Below are positions 1 to 5,676 of a stretch of 5,676 nt of DNA, in pieces. Both the position numbers and the translations under genes were made by a program. The DNA is from Marivivens donghaensis. GTDB lineage: Bacteria > Pseudomonadota > Alphaproteobacteria > Rhodobacterales > Rhodobacteraceae. Numbering within the stretch: the first letter of the stretch is position 1; each line of letters starts with the position of its first letter. The notes beneath the pieces were generated by a model. The model was not told the origin of the DNA and did not search any database. It was given only the letters and a program-made list of their open reading frames with translations. The stretch lies in the NCBI RefSeq assembly GCF_030410045.1, contig NZ_JAUFRA010000012.1, positions 1 to 5,676 on the forward strand. The letters are read 5' to 3'.

Positions 1-170
1 GATAACCTTAGAACCCCCTTCACCGGCGGCGCTGAGGCGCGGTTGGGGCGGACGGAACGGTCGGAAGGCTGGGAAGTTTGGAAAAAATTAGAGGTATTTC
101 GGGCGAGGCGCGCCGTTCAAGTTAGGGCGCACTTGGTTCGTTTTGTCTCTGCGCTTTTTGACATCGATAT
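1..170. other. Upstream non-coding region before the rRNA transcript
   Basis: No gene is supported here. The only open frame on the + strand (43-237) runs through the promoter-like elements and into the 16S processing stalk, has no convincing ribosome binding site, and is not credible. The first 60 bases are G+C rich and contain a weak GCGC-TGAG-GCGC inverted repeat (29-40) with no T-run, so I do not call it a terminator. An A-tract (GAAAAAATTA, 81-90) could act as an upstream activating element. The stretch could also include the end of a neighbouring gene that lies mostly outside the window. Confidence 0.6.
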
Positions 171-171
171 T
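143..171 (+). promoter_or_regulatory. Alternative rRNA promoter, TTGTCT-N17-GATATT
   Basis: TTGTCT (143-148, four of six consensus positions) is followed after 17 bases by GATATT (166-171, four of six). This would start transcription near 178-179 and include most of the 5' strand of the pre-16S stalk. It fits the RNA structure better than the TTGACA reading, but both hexamers are poor. A promoter further upstream, for example using TATTTC at 95-100 with its G+C-rich downstream sequence, is equally possible. Confidence 0.22.
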
Positions 172-187
172 ACTGAAGAGATATGTG
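158..187 (+). promoter_or_regulatory. Candidate rRNA promoter with perfect TTGACA -35
   Basis: TTGACA at 158-163 is a perfect -35 hexamer inside a T-rich run. The -10 would be ATATGT (181-186, spacer 17) or TATGTG (182-187, spacer 18), each a weak match. The G+C-rich GGGCGG that follows would suit the discriminator of a growth-rate-controlled rRNA promoter. A serious objection is that a start near 194 would leave most of the 171-201 strand of the pre-16S stalk untranscribed. It may therefore be a secondary promoter or a false match. Confidence 0.35.
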
Positions 188-201
188 GGCGGTTTGGCTC
201 G
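171..201 (+). other. Pre-16S processing stalk, 5' strand
   Basis: This segment is complementary to 1947-1977 over 31 positions with a single mismatch (T186 against T1962) and a few G-U pairs, for example 193 with 1955 and 194 with 1954. Bases 172-185 pair without interruption. The long duplex would bring the two ends of the 16S precursor together, as the RNase III stalk does in other bacteria. Because the duplex needs these bases in RNA, transcription should begin at or before about 171. Confidence 0.85.
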
Positions 202-227
202 TTTCGACGAACGAACGTTTGCATATC

Positions 228-246
228 GCGCTCTTAGGCTTCGGCC
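228..246 (+). promoter_or_regulatory. Degenerate boxA-like element and small hairpin
   Basis: CGCTCTTAGG at 229-238 keeps the GCTCTT core of the bacterial rRNA antitermination boxA (consensus TGCTCTTTAA), matching six of ten positions. A three-pair GGC-TTCG-GCC hairpin follows at 237-246. Position in the leader supports the call; the sequence match is weaker than the boxA before 23S. Confidence 0.35.
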
Positions 247-267
247 GATGATAGAGTGTCAGCTTCA

Positions 268-318
268 CTGTTTGTACGGTTCTTCTGTAACTTTGGTTAC
301 TGAAGCACGGTCAAACAG
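268..318 (+). other. Leader two-part hairpin
   Basis: CTGTTTG (268-274) pairs perfectly with CAAACAG (312-318). Inside it, CTTCTGTAAC (282-291) pairs with GTTACTGAAG (296-305) around a TTTG loop, with one T-T mismatch. GTCA (258-261) and TGAC (320-323) could extend the base. No T-run follows, so this is leader structure and not a terminator. Confidence 0.65.
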
Positions 319-323
319 ATGAC

Positions 324-359
324 TTTCAGCAGGAATTCCTTAGCCGGGTCCTGTTGAAG
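324..359 (+). other. Leader hairpin with competing alternative pairing
   Basis: Bases 324-334 pair with 349-359 over 11 positions including G-U pairs. The right arm can instead pair downstream: GTTGAA (353-358) is complementary to TTCAAC (371-376). The two structures cannot form together. Confidence 0.5.
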
Positions 360-385
360 ATGTGCAGAGGTTCAACGTCAAGGAT

Positions 386-399
386 AGGCATTCGTGCCT
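386..399 (+). other. TTCG-capped hairpin just before 16S
   Basis: AGGCA (386-390) pairs with TGCCT (395-399) around a TTCG loop and ends about three bases before the mature 16S 5' end. It may help define the end used in final trimming. Confidence 0.5.
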
Positions 400-402
400 T
401 TC

Positions 403-2081
<1,679 letters not shown>

Positions 2082-2102
2082 TCCTTCCTTAGGGAAGTAT
2101 AA
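2082..2102 (+). other. Short inter-tRNA spacer with hairpin
   Basis: The 21 bases between the two tRNAs include CTTCC (2084-2088) pairing with GGAAG (2093-2097) around TTAG. It is a probable processing spacer. Confidence 0.6.
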
Positions 2103-2178
2103 GGGGCCTTAGCTCAGCTGGGAGAGCGCCTGATTTGCATTCAGGAGGTCAACGGTTCGATCCCGTTAGGCTCCACCA
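2103..2178 (+). tRNA. alaT: tRNA-Ala (anticodon UGC)
   Basis: This 76-nt tRNA reads GCN alanine codons. The acceptor GGGGCCT (2103-2109) pairs with AGGCTCC (2168-2174), which produces the G3-U70 wobble pair that alanyl-tRNA synthetase recognises. The anticodon stem CCTGA/TCAGG encloses TTTGCAT, with TGC at 2136-2138. The T loop is TTCGATC and CCA is encoded at 2176-2178. It is co-transcribed with tRNA-Ile and the rRNAs. The symbol follows general usage. Confidence 0.98.
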
Positions 2179-2281
2179 TTCCCCAATCGATTAGATCAGC
2201 AAGCACTTGATTGAGTGTTTGCTCGTCCAATCGGACATCGTCGACTTGTCGACGTTTTGACATCGTAAAGAGAGAAAACAT

Positions 2282-2340
2282 CAGAACTACTGATGATCCA
2301 TGTGAGGATCATCTGAGGTTTAGGCCTCAAAGTAGTTTTG
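2282..2340 (+). other. Branched three-way RNA domain in the spacer
   Basis: Bases 2282-2290 pair with 2332-2340 (nine pairs, one G-U). This stem encloses two side-by-side hairpins: GATGATCC (2292-2299) with GGATCATC (2306-2313), and TGAGG (2314-2318) with CCTCA (2325-2329). Nearly every base is accounted for, which argues for a real fold. Confidence 0.6.
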
Positions 2341-2364
2341 TTTCCAAGTCAAGTACACTAACCG

Positions 2365-2390
2365 CTTTGATCTTCTACGGAGGATCAAAG
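2365..2390 (+). other. Hairpin with C(UACG)G tetraloop
   Basis: Bases 2365-2375 pair with 2380-2390 over 11 positions with one G-U, closed by C-UACG-G, a member of the very stable UNCG tetraloop class. No T-run follows, so it is not an intrinsic terminator. Confidence 0.65.
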
Positions 2391-2441
2391 AATAAAGTAT
2401 GCTTTTGATCGAGATAGGACGCACAAAAGGACCTATCTCAT

Positions 2442-2462
2442 AGAAAGAGCGTTGCTCTTTCT
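2442..2462 (+). promoter_or_regulatory. boxA antitermination motif inside a perfect hairpin
   Basis: TGCTCTTTCT at 2453-2462 matches eight of ten positions of the rRNA boxA consensus TGCTCTTTAA, at the usual place shortly before 23S. It should bind the NusB-NusE pair and keep RNA polymerase resistant to Rho through 23S. AGAAAGAGC (2442-2450) is its exact reverse complement, so a nine-pair hairpin with a GTT loop would cover it. The same bases also belong to the 23S stalk. Confidence 0.65.
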
Positions 2463-2476
2463 GGATCAAATCAAGC
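2448..2476 (+). other. Pre-23S processing stalk, 5' strand
   Basis: This strand pairs with 5287-5315 in 26 of 29 positions. The inner 16 pairs (2461-2476 with 5287-5302) are uninterrupted and include the terminal helix of mature 23S. The mismatches are 2455-5308, 2457-5306 and 2460-5303. It is the expected RNase III substrate. Confidence 0.85.
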
Positions 2477-2604
2477 GCGAAAAGGGCGTTTGGTGGATGC
2501 CTTGGCAGTAAGAGGCGATGAAGGACGTGATACTCTGCGATAAGCCATGGGGAGCCGAGAATAGGCTTTGATCCATGGATCTCCGAATGGGGCAACCCAC
2601 CTGA

Positions 2605-2665
2605 ATGTTTGTTATTGTAGCCTTCGGGCTCTCAATAATGGGCATAACCAGGTACTTTTTACCTG
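2605..2665 (+). other. Enlarged helix 9 region of 23S, possible intervening sequence
   Basis: Between the conserved ACCCA (2595-2599) and the CATAGG text (from 2670), this 23S carries clearly more sequence than E. coli. Bases 2605-2617 can pair with 2633-2645 (with several G-U pairs), topped by AGCC-TTCG-GGCT (2619-2630). CAGGTA (2649-2654) then pairs with TACCTG (2660-2665). Alphaproteobacteria are known to carry RNase III-cut intervening sequences here, leaving a 5' fragment of roughly 130-140 nt. This one is short, so cutting is uncertain. Confidence 0.55.
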
Positions 2666-3541
2666 AATACATAGGGTTTAAAGAGCAAACCCGGGGAACT
2701 GAAACATCTAAGTACCCGGAGGAAAGGAAATCAATAGAGACTCCGTTAGTAGCGGCGAGCGAACGCGGACCAGCCGAGCCTTGAGAGTGACTAGAACACG
2801 TTGGGAAGCGTGGCCATAGCGGGTGATAGCCCCGTATAGGAAGCTCAATGGGACGTATTAAGTAGGGCGGAACACGTGAAATTCTGTCTGAAGATCGGGG
2901 GACCACCCCCGAAGGCTAAGTACTCCTTACTGACCGATAGCGAACCAGTACCGTGAGGGAAAGGTGAAAAGCACCCCGACGAGGGGAGTGAAACAGTACC
3001 TGAAACCGGACGCCTACAAGCAGTCGGAGGGGCCTTGAGCCCTGACGGCGTACCTTTTGTATAATGGGTCATCGACTTGGTCTCACAAGCAAGCTTAAGC
3101 CGTTAGGTGTAGGCGCAGCGAAAGCGAGTCTTAATAGGGCGAATGAGTTTGTGGGATCAGACCCGAAACCGAGTGATCTAGCCATGGCCAGGATGAAGAT
3201 AAGGTAACACTTATTGGAGGTCCGAACCCACACCTGTTGAAAAAGGTCGGGATGAGCTGTGGCTAGGGGTGAAAGGCCAATCAAACTCGGAGATAGCTGG
3301 TTCTCTGCGAAATCTATTTAGGTAGAGCGTCGGACGAATACCCTCGGGGGTAGAGCACTGGATGGGTAATGGGGTCCCACAGACTTACTGATCCTAACCA
3401 AACTCCGAATACCGAGGAGTACTATCCGGCAGACACACAGCGGGTGCTAACGTCCGTTGTGGAGAGGGAAACAACCCTGACCGACAGTTAAGGCCCCTAA
3501 TTCATGGCTAAGTGGGAAAGCAGGTGGGACGACCAAAACAA

Positions 3542-3572
<31 letters not shown>

Positions 3573-3696
3573 TAAAGATAGCGTAACAGCTCACTGGTCT
3601 AAATAAGTTGTCCTGCGGCGAAGATGTAACGGGGCTCAAGCCATGAGCCGAAACTTCGGAGTGCGTAAGCACTGGTAGCAGAGCGTAGTGTGATAT

Positions 3697-3744
3697 AGTT
3701 CCATGCGTCCTTACCTTCCTCGGAAGGATTGGACGCAAGGAGCT
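3697..3744 (+). other. Extended stem in 23S domain III (helix 45 region)
   Basis: Bases 3697-3710 pair with 3731-3744, with one A-A mismatch (3703-3738) and one G-U, and an inner CCTTC (3714-3718) pairs with GAAGG (3723-3727). It lies in the domain where some bacteria carry a second intervening sequence. From memory, similar text is common in Rhodobacteraceae, so it is probably a lineage feature. Confidence 0.5.
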
Positions 3745-4297
3745 TTCGATGAAGCCGGGCTGTAAGGCATCCGGTGGAGAGATCACTAGTGAGAATGATG
3801 ACATGAGTAGCGACAAAGAGGGTGAGAGACCCTCTCGCCGAAAGTCCAAGGGTTCCTGCTTAAAGCTAATCTGAGCAGGGTAAGCCGACCCCTAAGGCGA
3901 GGCCGAAAGGCGTAGTCGATGGGAACCAGGTTAATATTCCTGGGCCAGGAGATGGTGACGGATCTCGAAGGTTGTTCATCCTTATCGGATTGGATGGGCC
4001 GCTTAGAGGTTCCTGGAAATAGCCCTCCATGAGATCGTACCCTAAACCGACACAGGTGGACTGGTAGAGAATACCAAGGCGCTTGAGAGAACAACGTTGA
4101 AGGAACTCGGCAAAATACCTCCGTAAGTTCGCGAGAAGGAGGCCCCGTTCGTAGGCAACTATGGGCGGGGGGCACAAACTAGGGGGTGGCGACTGTTTAC
4201 TTAAAACACAGGGCTCTGCGAAGTCGTAAGACGACGTATAGGGTCTGACGCCTGCCCGGTGCCGGAAGGTTAAAAGGAGGGGTGCAAGCCTCGAATT

Positions 4298-4388
<91 letters not shown>

Positions 4389-4816
4389 CGACCTCCCCGC
4401 TGTCTCCAACGTTGACTCAGCGAAATTGAATTGCCTGTCAAGATGCAGGCTACCCGCGGTTAGACGGAAAGACCCCATGCACCTTTACTATAGCTTCGCA
4501 CTGGCAACAGGTACAGCATGTGCAGGATAGGTGGTAGGCTTTGAAGCAGGGACGCCAGTCTCTGTGGAGCCTCCCTTGAGATACCACCCTTGCTTTGCTT
4601 GTTGTCTAACCGCGGTCCGTTATCCGGATCCGGGACCCTGCGTGGTGGGTAGTTTGACTGGGGCGGTCGCCTCCCAAACAGTAACGGAGGCGCGCGAAGG
4701 TTGGCTCAGAGCGGTCGGAAATCGCTCGTTGAGTGCAATGGCAGAAGCCAGCCTGACTGCAAGACTGACAAGTCGAGCAGAGACGAAAGTCGGCCATAGT
4801 GATCCGGTGGTCCCGA

Positions 4817-4852
<36 letters not shown>

Positions 4853-4940
4853 TGGGGATAACAGGCTGATGATGCCCAAGAGTCCATATCGACGGCATCG
4901 TTTGGCACCTCGATGTCGGCTCATCTCATCCTGGGGCTGG

Positions 4941-4977
<37 letters not shown>

Positions 4978-5286
4978 AGGTACGTGAGCTGGGTTTAGAA
5001 CGTCGTGAGACAGTTCGGTCCCTATCTTCCGTGGGTGTAGGATACTTGAGAGGAGTTGCCCCTAGTACGAGAGGACCGGGGTGAACGATCCACTGGTGGA
5101 CCAGTTGTCGTGCCAACGGCAGTGCTGGGTAGCTATGATCGGACAGGATAACCGCTGAAGGCATCTAAGCGGGAAGCCCCCCTCAAAACAAGGTATCCCT
5201 GAGGACCGTGGTAGACCACCACGTCAATAGGCCGGAGATGTAAGTGCAGCAATGCATTCAGTTGACCGGTACTAATCGTCCGATAG

Positions 5287-5315
5287 GCTTGATTTGATCC
5301 AGTAAAAACAACGCT
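5287..5315 (+). other. Pre-23S processing stalk, 3' strand
   Basis: Partner of 2448-2476. It includes GCTTGATTTGATCC (5287-5300), the exact complement of 2463-2476, then GTAAAAA, and CAACGC (5309-5314), which pairs with GCGTTG (2449-2454). Confidence 0.85.
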
Positions 5316-5378
5316 GGAACTTCAAGAGCATACACACACAATCAGTCGTACTCGACTTGGAAAAATTGGTTCTTATTC
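5297..5378 (+). other. 23S to 5S spacer
   Basis: This 82-base spacer holds the outer part of the 23S stalk, a short CA repeat (about 5332-5340), a small hairpin AGTCG-TACT-CGACT (5344-5357) and the 5' strand of the 5S stalk. No tRNA or gene is present. Confidence 0.75.
5365..5377 (+). other. Pre-5S processing stalk, 5' strand
   Basis: ATTGGTTCTTATT is the exact reverse complement of AATAAGAACCAAT (5498-5510). After one mismatch (C5378 against T5497) the duplex continues into helix I of 5S, giving about 20 pairs. RNase E-type enzymes usually release 5S from such a structure. Confidence 0.8.
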
Positions 5379-5497
5379 GGTCTGGTGGCTATAGCACGAG
5401 CAAAACACCCGGATCCATTCCGAACCCGGCCGTTAAGTGCCGTTGCGCTGATGGTACTGCGTCTTAAGACGTGGGAGAGTAAGTCACCGCCAGACCT
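5379..5497 (+). rRNA. rrf: 5S ribosomal RNA
   Basis: This is the small RNA of the central protuberance of the large subunit. Helix I is GGTCTGG (5379-5385) paired with CCAGACC (5490-5496). Between them lie the conserved CACCCGGATCCATTCCGAAC (5406-5425), the CGTTAAGTGCCG text (5431-5442) and GTGGGAGAGTA (5471-5481), all diagnostic of bacterial 5S. The ends come from aligning helix I to E. coli 5S. The length, about 119 nt, is normal. It lies about 82 bases after 23S and is followed, without an evident terminator, by tRNA-fMet. Confidence 0.96.
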
Positions 5498-5598
5498 AAT
5501 AAGAACCAATAAATTCTCTCTTTCGATATCTTCCAGCAAAGCAAATAAAATACGCAATAGCTGGATCATCGCACCAGTGACACTCAAGTCACAATCGG
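5498..5598 (+). other. 5S to tRNA-fMet spacer
   Basis: This A+T-rich spacer starts with the 3' strand of the 5S stalk (5498-5510). TCCAGC (5532-5537) pairs with GCTGGA (5560-5565) around a long A-rich loop, and GTGAC (5577-5581) pairs with GTCAC (5588-5592). No stem followed by a T-run is present, which supports read-through into tRNA-fMet. TAAAAT (5546-5551) resembles a -10 box, but no good -35 precedes it. Confidence 0.7.
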
Positions 5599-5675
<77 letters not shown>

Positions 5676-5676
5676 A

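Larger units (their letters stand above)
171..402 (+). other. 16S rRNA leader (5' external transcribed spacer)
   Basis: This is transcribed leader removed during 16S maturation. It begins with the 5' strand of the pre-16S stalk. It then holds a degenerate boxA, a large two-part hairpin (268-318), a second hairpin (324-359) and a small TTCG-capped hairpin directly before mature 16S. No coding potential was seen. In bacterial rRNA operons this part of the transcript binds Nus-type antitermination factors and helps guide 16S folding; that role is inferred from position only. Confidence 0.75.
2179..2468 (+). other. tRNA-Ala to 23S spacer with chain of hairpins
   Basis: This 290-base transcribed spacer has no gene; open frames crossing it are spurious. 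AGCAAGCACT (2198-2207) pairs with AGTGTTTGCT (2214-2223). GTCC-AATC-GGAC is a small hairpin at 2225-2236. CGTCGA (2239-2244) pairs with TCGACG (2249-2254) around CTTG. Next come a branched domain (2282-2340), a UACG-capped hairpin (2365-2390), GAGATAGG (2411-2418) pairing with CCTATCTC (2432-2439), and the boxA hairpin (2442-2462). The A+T content is higher than in the rRNA genes. Confidence 0.8.

Noticed and set aside
43..237. Small open frame on the + strand before 16S
   Set aside because: It crosses the promoter-like elements and the pre-16S stalk, lacks a convincing ribosome binding site, and shows no recognisable domain.
331..340. Perfect palindrome AGGAATTCCT in the leader
   Set aside because: It is short and is explained by the larger leader hairpin at 324-359. 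It is not evidence of an operator.
2257..2285. Possible internal promoter in the spacer from TTGACA at 2257-2262
   Set aside because: The hexamers at spacings 16-18 (around 2279-2286) do not resemble a -10 box.
2211..2408. Open frame in the tRNA-Ala to 23S spacer
   Set aside because: It covers the spacer hairpins, has no plausible ribosome binding site, and its composition follows the stems.
5522..5551. Possible separate promoter for tRNA-fMet using TAAAAT at 5546-5551
   Set aside because: No acceptable -35 is found at normal spacing. Co-transcription with the operon is the simpler reading.

Overview
The window holds one complete bacterial ribosomal RNA operon on the + strand and no credible protein-coding gene. 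The order is leader, 16S rRNA, tRNA-Ile(GAU), tRNA-Ala(UGC), 23S rRNA, 5S rRNA, initiator tRNA-fMet(CAU). The 16S text matches my memory of the Rhodobacteraceae / Roseobacter group of Alphaproteobacteria: helix 6 capped by a short TTCG loop, a total length near 1460 nt, and several typical variable-region strings. The 16S-Ile-Ala-23S-5S-fMet order is also known from Rhodobacter. No database search was possible, so no genus is given.

Layout: bases 1-170 are upstream DNA with promoter-like elements; 171-402 is the 16S leader; about 403-1864 is 16S; 1865-2468 is the 16S-23S spacer, with the two tRNAs at 2005-2081 and 2103-2178; about 2469-5296 is 23S; 5297-5378 is the 23S-5S spacer; about 5379-5497 is 5S; 5498-5598 is an A+T-rich spacer; 5599-5675 is tRNA-fMet. 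The window ends one base after the encoded CCA, so the operon terminator lies outside it.

The parts work as one transcription unit whose precursor is cut out by long base-paired stalks that I traced by hand. The pre-16S stalk pairs 171-201 with 1947-1977 (one mismatch in 31 positions). The pre-23S stalk pairs 2448-2476 with 5287-5315 (three mismatches in 29). The pre-5S stalk pairs 5365-5377 with 5498-5510 (13 perfect pairs). These are the expected RNase III / RNase E-type processing substrates. The spacer also carries a chain of strong hairpins and a good boxA antitermination motif just before 23S.

Nothing here looks like a new biological system. The points most worth checking are: the pre-16S stalk overlaps the most obvious promoter, so the true start site must be further upstream; boxA sits in a perfect hairpin that competes with the 23S stalk; 23S has enlarged helices that may be cut to give fragmented rRNA; the initiator tRNA has AGG/CCU rather than GGG/CCC in its anticodon stem.
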